Shown: piece by piece, positions 48,070-62,000 of the stretch | How the letters are laid out: each line of letters starts with the position of its first letter | Numbering within the stretch: the stretch's first letter is position 1 | Origin: Pseudolactococcus insecticola | Lineage (GTDB): Bacteria; Bacillota; Bacilli; Lactobacillales; Streptococcaceae | Direction of reading: 5' to 3' | DNA length: 64,000 bases | Assembly: GCF_011170065.1 (NCBI RefSeq) | Contig: NZ_BLLH01000008.1 | Span: 37,118 to 101,117, forward strand | Notes under the pieces: model-generated | Database searches by the model: none | Told to the model about the DNA's origin: nothing | What the model saw: the letters and a program-made list of their open reading frames with translations, nothing else | Made by a program: the position numbers and the translations under genes

Positions 48070-49956
48070 ATGGTACGGATACAAGATGATTTATTTGAAG
48101 CAGTCAACGCTGACTGGCTTGCAACGGCTGAAATCCCCAGTGATCGCCCACGTCTAGGTGCGTTTGATGAGCTCGTCATTGAAAATGAAGCAAGATTGAT
48201 GAACGACTTTGCAACAACAACTGACTTCGGTGATGACACCGTCATGAACGAATTTGCCAAGTTTTATCAAAAAGCTGGTGATTTTACAGCACGTGCAGCA
48301 TTTGGTACGGCTGTTGTGAAACCTGAACTTGCGCGCGTTGAAAGGTTGCGCGACTTCGCTGACTTAGAAAACCAATTGGCTGACTTGATTCTGACGAGTC
48401 AAGCGTCACTGCCGTTTAACCTGTCTGTCGATACAGATATGAAAGATGCAGTGCATTACGCGTTGACCTTGTCTGGTGCTGGCCTCATCTTGCCTGACAC
48501 GACCTATTATGCCGATGAACATCCCAAAAAAGCTGAGTTACTCGCGCTTTATACCAAAAACACTGTAGAAATTCTCAAAAAGTACGGATACGACGCAGAT
48601 TTTGCACAAAAAACAGCTGAAAATACAGTCAAGTTTGATGAGATTTTGGCGCAATATGTTAACACGTCAGAAGAGTGGGCAAAATATGCAGAGCTTTACA
48701 ATCCGATCAATATCGCTGACTTTACAGCAGCAAGCAAAACGGTCGATTTTGACAAGCTCATCAGAAGTCTAGTCGGACAATTACCCGACAAAGTCGTAGT
48801 CTATGAGCAACGTTTTTATGCGAATTTTGATAAAATCATAAACGCTGATAATTTTGACATCATTAAATCGTGGATGCTTGTGAGTGTGGCGCGTGGTGCG
48901 ACGAATTTTTTGTCAGACGAGATGCGGATTTTGGGCGGTGAATTTTCACGTGCCGTATCAGGAATTGCCGAAGCACGTAGTCAAGAAAAACATGCATTTG
49001 ACCTTGCAACAGGGCAGTTTTCACAAGCAGTTGGTCTTTACTATGGTAAAAAATATTTTGGTGAAGCTGCAAAAGCTGACGTGAAACGCATGACCAGCCA
49101 GATGATAAAAGTTTACCAAGAACGCCTTGACAGCAACACTTGGCTCAGCCGTGCGACTATTGACAAAGCCATTCAAAAGCTTGATGCCATGACTGTTTTT
49201 ATCGGATATCCTGACAAGTTGCCTGAGCTTTATCAAGCGTTTGTAGTGGGTGACGCAAGTATCTATGCGGACGCAGTTAAGTTCAACAATGCTAGAAGTA
49301 AGCACCATTATGAGAAGTTCTCAGAAGCTGTGGATAAGACTGAGTGGCACATGCCTGCGCATATGGTCAATGCCTACTTTAGTCCAAATAGCAATACGAT
49401 TGTTTTTCCTGCAGCGATTTTGCAAGCGCCATTTTACTCAGCTGTAACGCAAACCCCAAGCCAGAACTATGGCGGGATTGGTGCCGTTATTGCCCACGAA
49501 ATCTCGCATGCTTTTGATAATAACGGTGCACTTTTCGATGAGTTTGGCAACATGAAAAACTGGTGGACGCCTGAGGATTTCAAAGCCTTTGAAGCTAAGC
49601 AAGAAGAGATGATTGCTGAGTTTGACGGCCTTGAACTCGCAGGAGGTAAGGTCAACGGTAAGCTGATCGTCTCTGAAAATATCGCAGACGCAGGTGGTCT
49701 GACGGCTGCCATGAGCGCAGCAAAACGCGAAGAAACCGTCAATCTGACCGAATTTTTCAGCCAATGGGCAACGGTATGGCGCCTCAAAGCAAGTCAAGAA
49801 TACACGCAAATGTTGCTTACGATGGACGTCCATGCCCCAGGAAAACTGCGCGCTAACGTTCAGCCGACCAACCTTGATGAATTTTTCGAGACGTTTGATG
49901 TCAAAGCAGGCGACGGCATGTGGCGTGATAAAGCTGATCGTGTTAAAATCTGGTAA
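48070..49956 (+). CDS. pepO: Neutral endopeptidase PepO (M13 family)
   Basis: 628 residues, without signal peptide or membrane anchor, like the cytoplasmic lactococcal PepO. The zinc motif HExxH is in VIAHEISHAFDNNGA near residue 476, the third ligand Glu lies in SENIADAGGL near 535, and the substrate-binding NAYFSPNSNTIVFPA is upstream. It cuts oligopeptides inside the cell as part of peptide utilisation. AAGAGGATG precedes the ATG. Confidence 0.97.
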   Translation: MVRIQDDLFEAVNADWLATAEIPSDRPRLGAFDELVIENEARLMNDFATTTDFGDDTVMNEFAKFYQKAGDFTARAAFGTAVVKPELARVERLRDFADLENQLADLILTSQASLPFNLSVDTDMKDAVHYALTLSGAGLILPDTTYYADEHPKKAELLALYTKNTVEILKKYGYDADFAQKTAENTVKFDEILAQYVNTSEEWAKYAELYNPINIADFTAASKTVDFDKLIRSLVGQLPDKVVVYEQRFYANFDKIINADNFDIIKSWMLVSVARGATNFLSDEMRILGGEFSRAVSGIAEARSQEKHAFDLATGQFSQAVGLYYGKKYFGEAAKADVKRMTSQMIKVYQERLDSNTWLSRATIDKAIQKLDAMTVFIGYPDKLPELYQAFVVGDASIYADAVKFNNARSKHHYEKFSEAVDKTEWHMPAHMVNAYFSPNSNTIVFPAAILQAPFYSAVTQTPSQNYGGIGAVIAHEISHAFDNNGALFDEFGNMKNWWTPEDFKAFEAKQEEMIAEFDGLELAGGKVNGKLIVSENIADAGGLTAAMSAAKREETVNLTEFFSQWATVWRLKASQEYTQMLLTMDVHAPGKLRANVQPTNLDEFFETFDVKAGDGMWRDKADRVKIW

Positions 49957-49983
49957 GTTTGAAAATTGTATAGACGATATAGG

Positions 49984-50007
49984 AAATGTGAGTGATCACA
50001 TTTTTTT
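49984..50007 (+). terminator. Terminator after pepO
   Basis: AAATGTGA and TCACATTT pair around GTGA, followed by TTTT. Confidence 0.88.
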
Positions 50008-50073
50008 GTATCGTTTTGTTTTTCTGAGACTTTTGAGTTAACCTGAAAGTACTCTCTTCTTTGATTTTTTACC

Positions 50074-50102
50074 TTGAAAATCCCAGCAATTCATGCTATA
50101 AT
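50074..50102 (+). promoter_or_regulatory. Promoter of rpoB-rpoC
   Basis: TTGAAA (50074-50079), a 17-base spacer and TGC-TATAAT (-10 at 50097-50102, extended). Transcription would start near 50109, leaving a leader of about 250 bases. Confidence 0.8.
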
Positions 50103-50108
50103 AAGTTA

Positions 50109-50360
50109 AATAGTTTGTCGGCAAAATCTGTGGGAAATATTGTCCCCACGGGATTTGTGAGCAGCGAGAATCCATATTTTCGTTGCTTTTTTTGACGCTT
50201 TGGCTAGCAATTCTATGCCGATGTCATCAAAAAGATAAGGTTCTGAAAATTTCAAATTAATTTCAGAATCTGATAACGGCAAACCAAAATTTATTGCATC
50301 GTTCACTTTAATTTTTAGATGGTTGCGCTTTGGCACAACATCTTAAACAAGGAGAAAATC
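50109..50360 (+). promoter_or_regulatory. rpoB leader with two hairpins, the second terminator-like
   Basis: Hairpin 1 (50124-50156): AAATC-GTGGG with CCCAC-GGATTT, imperfect. Hairpin 2 (50161-50193): GCAGCGAGAAT with ATTTTCGTTGC, all 11 positions paired (two G-U) around CCAT, then T7, a textbook intrinsic terminator. A Lacto-rpoB RNA motif has been described upstream of rpoB in Lactobacillales; this leader has the right position, but I could not match it to the model. About 165 further bases lead to the rpoB start. No gene is supported on either strand here. Confidence 0.65.
50161..50193 (+). terminator. Attenuator-like terminator inside the rpoB leader
   Basis: An 11-bp stem with a CCAT loop and T7. 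It lies about 50 bases after the predicted transcription start and some 168 bases before rpoB, so read-through must be allowed or regulated. It could equally end a small RNA of about 85 bases. Confidence 0.8.
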
Positions 50361-53300
50361 TTGGCAGGACATGACGTAGCATACGGTAAACACCGTACAA
50401 GACGCAGTTTTTCGCGAATCAAAGAAGTACTTGATTTGCCGAATTTGATCGAAATTCAAACAGATTCTTATCAACAATTTTTGGATCAGGCTTTGGCTGA
50501 TGTATTCAAAGAAATGTTGCCAATCGACAATTTTGCAGGGACAAAGGATTTGGAGTTTGTCGGTTATGAGATGAAAGAACCAAAATACACAATTGAAGAA
50601 GCGCGTGCACATGATGCCAACTATTCTGCGCCTTTATTTGTGACTTTTCGTTTGGTCAATAAAGAGTCTGGTGAGTTAAAAACACAAGAAGTTTTCTTTG
50701 GTGATTTCCCACTCATGACTGAAATGGGAACCTTCATCGTCAATGGTGCAGAACGGATCATCGTTTCGCAACTTGTACGTTCACCTGGGACTTATTTCCA
50801 TCCAAAAATTGACAAAAACGGTATAGAATCATATGGCCACACAACCATCCCTAACCGTGGTGCTTGGTTTGAGCTTGATACAGATGCCAAAGGTATTGGT
50901 TATGTCCGCATTGACCGTACACGTAAGTTACCATTTACGACGATTTTACGTGCGATTGGTTTCGGTTCTGACGACGACATTTTTGAGTTGCTCGGCGATA
51001 GCGAGCTTTTGCGCGCAACCATTGAAAAAGACATTCACAAAAACGCCAGTGACACACGTACCGAAGAAGCGCTCAAAGACATCTATGACCGCCTGCGCCC
51101 TGGTGAACCCAAAACGGCTGACAGCTCTCGTAGCCTCTTGACTGCACGTTTCTTTGACCCACGCCGCTATGATTTTGCGCCTGTTGGTCGTTACAAAGTC
51201 AATAAAAAACTGGCACTCAAAAACCGTTTATTTGGCTTAACGCTTGCTGAACCATTGGTTAGTGCTGAAACTGGGGAAATCCTAGTTGACAAAGACACAG
51301 AACTCACACGTGATGTGCTTGACGGCATCGAAGAAGCGCTTGATAATGGCTTGAACATGGTCACACTTTATCCATCAGACGATGCTGTTCTGACGGAACC
51401 AGTTGACATTCAAGTCATCAAAGTGTACTCACCAAAAGATCCAGAAAAAGTTGTCAGCGTCATTTCAAATGGTCAAATTCCAGCTGAAATTCGCAACCTG
51501 ACGCCTGCTGATATTATCGCAAACATCAACTATTGGTTGGGACTTAACGAAGGTATTGGCCGTGTCGATGATATTGACCACTTGGGAAATCGTCGCATTC
51601 GTTCAGTTGGTGAATTGCTGCAAAACCAAGTCCGTATTGGCTTGAGTCGTATGGAACGTGTCATTCGTGAGCGCATGAGTTCTGCTGATGATGAAAACAT
51701 GACACCACAATCTCTGATCAATATTCGTCCTGTCACAGCAGCCATCAAAGAGTTCTTTGGTAGCTCACAATTGTCACAGTTCATGGACCAACATAATCCC
51801 CTGTCTGAGTTGTCTCACAAACGTCGTTTGTCAGCCCTTGGACCTGGCGGATTGACACGTGACCGTGCAGGATATGAAGTACGTGACGTGCATTATACCC
51901 ACTATGGTCGTATGTGTCCAATCGAAACACCCGAAGGTCCAAATATCGGTCTGATCAATAACTTGTCATCATTTGGTAAAATCAACGAATATGGTTTCAT
52001 CATGTCACCATACCGTCGGATTGACCATGCAACAGGTATTGTCAGCGATGAGATTCATTATCTGACAGCCGATGAAGAAGATAACTATATCGTAGCGCAA
52101 GCAAACTCACCGCTGACTGAAGATAATAAATTTGCAGTTGACACTGTTATGGCGCGTACCCGTGGTAACAATATCGAAGTTGAAGCTGAAAAAGCGGATT
52201 TCATGGATGTGTCGCCTAAACAGGTAGTTGCAGTCGCCACAGCATGTATTCCTTTCTTGGAAAACGATGACTCCAACCGTGCCCTCATGGGTGCCAACAT
52301 GCAACGTCAAGCAGTACCATTGATTGACCCGCATGCACCGTTTGTAGGGACTGGTATGGAGCACCAAGCAGCGCATGATTCAGGTGCTGCCATTCTTGCT
52401 AAGCACGAAGGAACAGTTGAGTTTGTTGATGGAGCAGAGATTCGCATCCGCAGAACTTCTGGCGAGCTCGACAAATATACAGTAACAAAATATCGTCGTT
52501 CTAACTCAGGTACGTCTTACAACCAACGTCCGCTTGTTCAAGTTGGCGATAAAGTTGACAAAGGCGAAATCATTGGTAACGGACCTTCTATGGAAGGTGG
52601 GGAAATGGCGTTAGGTCAAAATCCACTCGTTGCCTACATGACTTGGGAAGGTTATAACTTCGAGGATGCTGTTATTATGAGTGAACGTCTGGTTAAAGAT
52701 GACGTTTATACCTCTATCGCAATCGAAGAATATGAATCAGAAACACGCGATACAAAGCTTGGCCCTGAAGAAATCACACGCGAGTTGCCAAACGTTGGTG
52801 AAGAAGCAATGCGTCATCTTGATGAATTCGGGATTATCCGCATTGGAGCTGAAGTCAAAGAGGGCGATATTCTCGTCGGTAAAGTCACACCGAAAGGTGA
52901 AACAGATCCAACACCAGAAGAACGTTTGTTGCGTGCCATTTTCGGTGAAAAAGCGCGCGAAGTTCGTGATACGTCGCTTCGTGTACCACACGGTGCCGAT
53001 GGTATCGTCCATGACGTGAAAATCTTCCGTCGTGAAAATGGAGATGAACTCCAAACAGGTGTTAATACGCTTGTTCGTGTCTTCATCGTTCAAAAACGTA
53101 AGATCCACGTTGGGGATAAAATGGCCGGTCGCCATGGTAATAAAGGGGTCGTCTCTCGCATCTTGCCAGTAGAAGATATGCCGTACTTGCCAGACGGTAC
53201 GCCTGTTGATATCATGCTAAACCCACTCGGTGTGCCATCTCGGATGAACATCGGACAAGTTATGGAGCTCCATCTTGGTATGGCAGCTCGTACACTTGGT

Positions 53301-53954
53301 ATTCATATCGCAACACCAGTCTTTGATGGGGCGCGTGATGAGGATATCTGGAACACCGTGAAAGAAGCTGGTATGGCTGACGATGCGAAGACTGTCTTGT
53401 ATGACGGACGTACAGGTGAAGCCTTTGATAACCGCGTATCAGTCGGTGTCATGTACATGATCAAACTTCACCACATGGTCGATGATAAACTCCACGCCCG
53501 CTCAGTTGGTCCTTACTCACTTGTCACACAACAACCACTCGGCGGTAAAGCGCAGTTTGGTGGACAACGTTTCGGGGAAATGGAAGTTTGGGCACTTGAA
53601 GCCTACGGCGCAGCCAATATCCTTCAAGAAATCCTAACTTACAAATCAGATGACGTCGTAGGCCGTACCAAAGCTTATGAAGCCATTGTCAAGGGAGAAA
53701 AAATCCCTGCACCAGGCTTGCCAGAGTCATTCCGCGTATTAGTCAAAGAATTACAGTCACTCGGTCTTGACATGAAAGTGCTCGACGTTGATGACAATGT
53801 CCTTGAACTTCGCGAGCTGGATGATGACAATGACATCCACCTGCACAACAACGATAAGGTTGAAGTGACAGTTGAGATGTTAGAAGAAAAAGAAGCAGAA
53901 GTCGCAAAAGCGATTGCGGTTGAAGAAGCAGCGATTGAAAAATCTGAGCAATAA
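50361..53954 (+). CDS. rpoB: RNA polymerase beta subunit
   Basis: 1197 residues from TTG 50361, giving [23 protein letters not shown], the normal lactococcal start, with AAGGAG before it; an upstream in-frame start at 50319 has no ribosome site. Conserved blocks include the rifampicin region ([20 protein letters not shown], then [11 protein letters not shown]) and the catalytic-side [13 protein letters not shown]. It forms the polymerase core with RpoC and RpoA. The end is acidic ([11 protein letters not shown]). It is followed after 71 bases by rpoC. Confidence 0.99.
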   Translation: MAGHDVAYGKHRTRRSFSRIKEVLDLPNLIEIQTDSYQQFLDQALADVFKEMLPIDNFAGTKDLEFVGYEMKEPKYTIEEARAHDANYSAPLFVTFRLVNKESGELKTQEVFFGDFPLMTEMGTFIVNGAERIIVSQLVRSPGTYFHPKIDKNGIESYGHTTIPNRGAWFELDTDAKGIGYVRIDRTRKLPFTTILRAIGFGSDDDIFELLGDSELLRATIEKDIHKNASDTRTEEALKDIYDRLRPGEPKTADSSRSLLTARFFDPRRYDFAPVGRYKVNKKLALKNRLFGLTLAEPLVSAETGEILVDKDTELTRDVLDGIEEALDNGLNMVTLYPSDDAVLTEPVDIQVIKVYSPKDPEKVVSVISNGQIPAEIRNLTPADIIANINYWLGLNEGIGRVDDIDHLGNRRIRSVGELLQNQVRIGLSRMERVIRERMSSADDENMTPQSLINIRPVTAAIKEFFGSSQLSQFMDQHNPLSELSHKRRLSALGPGGLTRDRAGYEVRDVHYTHYGRMCPIETPEGPNIGLINNLSSFGKINEYGFIMSPYRRIDHATGIVSDEIHYLTADEEDNYIVAQANSPLTEDNKFAVDTVMARTRGNNIEVEAEKADFMDVSPKQVVAVATACIPFLENDDSNRALMGANMQRQAVPLIDPHAPFVGTGMEHQAAHDSGAAILAKHEGTVEFVDGAEIRIRRTSGELDKYTVTKYRRSNSGTSYNQRPLVQVGDKVDKGEIIGNGPSMEGGEMALGQNPLVAYMTWEGYNFEDAVIMSERLVKDDVYTSIAIEEYESETRDTKLGPEEITRELPNVGEEAMRHLDEFGIIRIGAEVKEGDILVGKVTPKGETDPTPEERLLRAIFGEKAREVRDTSLRVPHGADGIVHDVKIFRRENGDELQTGVNTLVRVFIVQKRKIHVGDKMAGRHGNKGVVSRILPVEDMPYLPDGTPVDIMLNPLGVPSRMNIGQVMELHLGMAARTLGIHIATPVFDGARDEDIWNTVKEAGMADDAKTVLYDGRTGEAFDNRVSVGVMYMIKLHHMVDDKLHARSVGPYSLVTQQPLGGKAQFGGQRFGEMEVWALEAYGAANILQEILTYKSDDVVGRTKAYEAIVKGEKIPAPGLPESFRVLVKELQSLGLDMKVLDVDDNVLELRELDDDNDIHLHNNDKVEVTVEMLEEKEAEVAKAIAVEEAAIEKSEQ

Positions 53955-53974
53955 TCAACGATAACCACACGCAA

Positions 53975-54007
53975 AAGGTACTCGTATTATGATAAAAAGA
54001 GTACCTT
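53975..54007 (+). other. Hairpin in the rpoB-rpoC gap
   Basis: AAGGTACTC (53975-53983) and GAGTACCTT (53999-54007) are perfectly complementary over 9 bp with a 15-base loop. No T run follows, so it is not an intrinsic terminator. It may be an RNA processing or stability element. Confidence 0.55.
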
Positions 54008-54025
54008 CTCAAAACAGGAGAAAAA

Positions 54026-57721
<3,696 letters not shown>

Positions 57722-57730
57722 GTTATAGAT

Positions 57731-57758
57731 AAAAAGTTGTCTTCGGACTGCTTTTTTT
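57731..57758 (+). terminator. Terminator after rpoC
   Basis: AAAAAGT-GTC and GAC-GCTTTTT pair around TTCG (a stable tetraloop), followed by T. Confidence 0.85.
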
Positions 57759-57781
57759 GCTTTGGCAGATAATACGACATG

Positions 57782-57816
57782 AAAATAGCAGCACCTAATT
57801 TAGGTGCTGCTATTTT
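57782..57816 (-). terminator. Terminator of regulator 2
   Basis: AAAATAGCAGCACCT and AGGTGCTGCTATTTT form a perfect 15-bp stem around a 5-base loop, just after the minus-strand regulator's stop. Confidence 0.9.
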
Positions 57817-57820
57817 GTCT

Positions 57821-58819
57821 TTAATATAGCATATTAGCATAGCTATCGCCATCACAATCATCTTCTCGCCAAGCGTTTGTAAAGTCAGAAAAATGTTGAT
57901 ACTGCTCCAAAAATGACGTTTTGTTAGGCTTATCTAGGAGATGGTTGTCTAAAATGACTTCAACAGCGCTAAAGAAAGCTGTTTTGAGAGGCTCAGCATC
58001 TTCAGGATGACCGAGTAGTTCAAGATAGAGAATTTCAGCGAATTTCTGATGAAAAGCTAGATAGGTATCCTGCTGAGATTGTCGTTCTTTTTGTAAACTT
58101 TTATAGAATTTTTTGATATTGATATGATCACGACGATAGATAGCAGATATAAAAAGTGAATATTTTAGGTTGTTAATCAAAAACATCGACGCATGGTCAT
58201 CGGCCACAATCTGCATTAACTCATCTAGGTTAGATGAAAGATTGACAAATAGTGAGGTGTCAGACACGCGTCTTAAAGTCGCTAAAATCGCGATGATGGA
58301 GATTTCATAGGTTGTCCAAGCGTCCCGTTTGATGAGTCGATCGTAAATGGCAGTTAAGAAATGATCGGCTTCATCAGGTTTATGCTCATACTCAGCAGTA
58401 ATCAGGTCTATCAGATCAATCGTAGTTGGAAAGTATTTCTGGGTTGCGAGGTTTGTTTTGATTTTTTCAAAAATCATTTTGGACTGTGCTAGATTTGCTT
58501 GGGTTGGATGACCACGAAGATTTTTTGTGGCGGTTAGTATGATTTCCAAGATGCTTGCTACATCCCAAATGTCATAAGTCGTATCATGCTCAGGCGCAAG
58601 TAAGTCAGCCTTTGACGGTCGCTCATAAAACGCTGTGACCCCCTCAAATGCTGTGAAATTCAGAAAAAGTGCTAGCGTTGTGACGTCGGCTATCGTTGGT
58701 AGTTGTTCCCCGCTCATGAGTCGATAAAATCTTGATCTGCCCATATCTACGGGATCGAGGTAAGTTAGCTTGAGGTTTTTCTTTTTTCTCAAATAGTTAA
58801 ACTGTTCCATGTATTTCAT
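57821..58819 (-). CDS. Rgg/MutR-like transcription regulator, module 2
   Basis: 332 residues, a paralogue of the regulator at 25167-26204: an N-terminal helix-turn-helix (LKLTYLDPVDMGRSRFYRLMSG) followed by a helical repeat domain. Corresponding blocks such as KYFPTTIDLIDLITAEYE, KRDAWTTYEISI and a final region of similar length align without large gaps. It is divergent from the giant surface-protein gene and likely controls it. Members of the Rgg class often respond to small peptides, but no peptide gene is seen next to it. Ribosome site GGGGGATAAA. Confidence 0.8.
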   Translation of the reverse strand: MKYMEQFNYLRKKKNLKLTYLDPVDMGRSRFYRLMSGEQLPTIADVTTLALFLNFTAFEGVTAFYERPSKADLLAPEHDTTYDIWDVASILEIILTATKNLRGHPTQANLAQSKMIFEKIKTNLATQKYFPTTIDLIDLITAEYEHKPDEADHFLTAIYDRLIKRDAWTTYEISIIAILATLRRVSDTSLFVNLSSNLDELMQIVADDHASMFLINNLKYSLFISAIYRRDHINIKKFYKSLQKERQSQQDTYLAFHQKFAEILYLELLGHPEDAEPLKTAFFSAVEVILDNHLLDKPNKTSFLEQYQHFSDFTNAWREDDCDGDSYANMLY

Positions 58820-58904
58820 TTTATTTTATCCCCCAAAAATGATTATTCTTTTATTTTATCACGAAAAAAATAGCAACTCAAACGATATTCGTATCTGTTT
58901 TTAG

Positions 58905-58916
58905 AAAAAAAAAAAA
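58905..58916. repeat. Run of 12 A in the module 2 divergent region
   Basis: Homopolymer counted directly, between the regulator and surface protein 2, and upstream of the candidate promoter. Confidence 0.85.
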
Positions 58917-58996
58917 GAACAAGTAAAGAAACTGAAAAATTAAAAGATGGTTTTAGATCTGTTCCTTTATTTAAAAATGCAGTTTTGAAAGCTTGT

Positions 58997-59050
58997 TTCA
59001 GTTGTTTTTATTTCGTAATATGTTAATATAGCAAATTAAACGCAGTTTAA
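58997..59050 (+). promoter_or_regulatory. Candidate promoter and operator of surface protein 2
   Basis: Holds TTCAGTTGTTTT (58997 onwards) and ATGTTAATATAGCA (59020 onwards), as before the module 1 adhesin. TGTTAATAT may be an extended -10 with TTGTTT upstream. The inverted repeat TTAAAC-GCA-GTTTAA (59036-59050) lies at the expected transcription start and could be an operator. Confidence 0.45.
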
Positions 59051-59078
59051 CGCTAGCCATAGAAGGAGAATAATAAGG

Positions 59079-62000
59079 ATGGGGAAAAGATTTAAACATG
59101 ATGTGGAGCGGAAAAATACAAATTTCCGCTCTTGGAAGTCGGGTAAGACCTGGCTTTATGCGAGTACGGCACTCGCAATCTTAGTAGGTGGTGGCTATAC
59201 TGTCACACAGACGTCTCAAAGTGGGACGCACGTCGTAAAGGCCCTCGAAGTCAGTGATAACCTCTACCAGGTACCAACAATTACACCAGCAGCACTTGAG
59301 CCTAACAGTGATGTCTCTGTTCCGATGTTTGCCATCTCGGATTCATCAGGTAAAGTCGTTGATGTCTCAACACAGGCTGACTTTCTGGCAGCATGGGCAG
59401 ATAACACTGTCACTCAGATCAATATCGTAGGTGACTTTAGTCTGACAACTGATACAGCAGCCAGAACGGGTAATATCGTCCTAAATGGTAAAGATGCGTC
59501 TGGCACGGTACATACCATCTCAACAGGATCTGGCGTTCAGTTCCTCATAGGAGATACTAGTGGTGCTACTATGGTGGTCACTGACTTGAACATCAAGTCT
59601 GCTGAACAAGGAACGGCCACTAACTCTCAAGGCTCCTCTACCTTTGCAACAAATCCTGTTCTCCCAGCAAGCTCTACTGGTTCAGTAACTATGGAGTTCA
59701 ACAATGTTAACTACAGTGGGACGACAAGTACAGGTAGTACTGCAACAGCTACCAACGGTGGCGGACGTCTTTTCTACAATCCGAACGGTGCCGTTTACTT
59801 TGCAGGGACTGGTGTTGTTAACACTGTGCAGGAAGCAGGTACTATGGGCTCGTTCTATATGGTAGATAATGCCAACTGGACCTTCCAACGTATGGGAACA
59901 AATACCTATTCATTCTTCTACTTTATCTCCTCTGCTACCCAAGGGACAGGGAAAAATACTGAAGTTGTCTTAGGCAATGGCTCAACCCTACAAACTCGGA
60001 TGCCAAGCTCAAATTACGGTATCTGGTATGACTCGGTTTCTGCAAATCCTATGCAAAAAGTCACAACGGGTAATGGGGTCACAATTGACTCAACAGGGGT
60101 TAACTCCATCATTGGTGATAATAACGCCTATACTGTTGCACAAGTAAGCATTGGTACTAATAACACGATTATCGGTTCAGGTTTCTCTAGTGGCGCGATT
60201 AATATCGGTGGAACAGCAACTGTAACGATCCACTCTGGATTGACGGCAACCTTTGTTGGTAGTACCTATCAATTCAACATGGCAGCTGCCGCTAACAAAA
60301 TTACGATTATTTCACCACAATCTCTTTTAGTCCAAAATACATCAACATTAGCGCCAAACGTTGTCACAAACCTAGGTGTTTTAGAGATCGATAATGCTGG
60401 CTTGACACGTACGACAGGTAATCCACTTGCCTTTACATCACTCATAAAACCATCAGGTACAGCACCTACAGCAGCTACGATGACTGCCATGGATGGTAGT
60501 GGTACGTCAACTCAGAATATCTCAGGTAGTACTTTAACTATCAACTATGTCGGTGCAGGACGTGATGTTTACTACGACTATGTTGATGCGTGGACTGGTC
60601 AAGTCATCGCCTCAAACGACGCCAACACTGACCCTGTCTATGCCAATGGCGGGATGACGCTGAACTTTGCGGATCCTTTCTATCAAAATATCGCGCGGAT
60701 TCCAGGGGTGACGGGTGGCTATCCGACATCCTATAGCTTTATCACGTCAGCAGCGGATCAGGCTAAGTATGGTGTTACACAGGCAGGTACAGCAGTTGTC
60801 GGCTATACGGCAGATGCAGACCATGCAACTGATCAGCCAGTACTTGTCTCTGGTACGTTTGATGGGACAGGTGATATTGACGATCCAGTTCGTATCTATG
60901 CGATTGGTGCTAACCCTGACTCAGCAGCAGTGACTTATACAGACACGACAGGTGCCACGATCACAGCAGCAGCGAGTCAGACTAATATCATCAAAGGTTA
61001 TCTGAATGCTACGTATAGTGTGCCTGCTGCACCTGCTCTCAGTGGCTATGTGTTTGACCATGTTGAAGTCAACGGGACAACAGTAGACTTGAACGCGGCA
61101 ACAACAGGTACTTATACCTCAGGTACAGATACAGTCAAATATGTTTACCAAAAACTAGACGCACAGCGTGTCGTTGTCAACAACTCAGGTTATAATAACG
61201 CCTTGACTTTAAACGGAAATATTGACGGTTTGTCTGGTGAGGCCTTTACACAAAACTTTACAGCGCCTGCAGGTGCCACGTTTGACCTTGCAGCAACGCA
61301 AGCAGGCTTACCAACTGGTGTGACGGTGACATTGAGCGATGATAAGAAAACAGCGACTGTTTCAGGTAACTTTGATACAAATGCCAACAGTGGTGGGACA
61401 GCTGACACTGACCCAACCCAACAAACGGTTAATCTCGTTTTAGCAAACCCTCAAAGTGCGACATTGACATCACCTTCTACAAGTGTGACAAGTGAATCAG
61501 TAGATGGAAATGTGGGAGATCCGATTTCTTTCGCGCAGACCGATACTGACTTAGCAGCTAATGGCAGCTATAGTGTTGTCTACACGGTGGAGGGTGTCGC
61601 AGGTTCTACGACTTATGCGACGCTTGCTGCAGCATTAGCTGCTCACCCAGTATTTGACAATACTGATAACACACTCAATAACGGTGTAGATGCGGGTATA
61701 CAACACTTCACTGTTTTGTATGGACAGGGAGCCACGATCACGTCTACTGGTGATCCTGCAACTGTAAAAGCTGAAGAAACGCAAAGTGGTTTGACTGGTG
61801 ACCCTATTACATTTACAACAACGGATGCAACGCTTGCACGCGATGGCTATACGTATACCGTCACTGGTCCTGATGGCGTTAGCTATGCGACATTAGCACT
61901 TGCTCTCGCAGCTAATCCGACTTACGATGCAGACGATGCAACAACACAAAACTTTAACGTGGTTTATACACCAGACTATCAAAATGCCGTGCTCATCTCG

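Noticed and set aside
50106..50336. A 76-codon frame on the minus strand opposite the rpoB leader
   Set aside because: GTG start without a ribosome site, complete overlap with the predicted rpoB leader hairpins and promoter exit, and no family I recognise. A real gene is not excluded, but support is poor.
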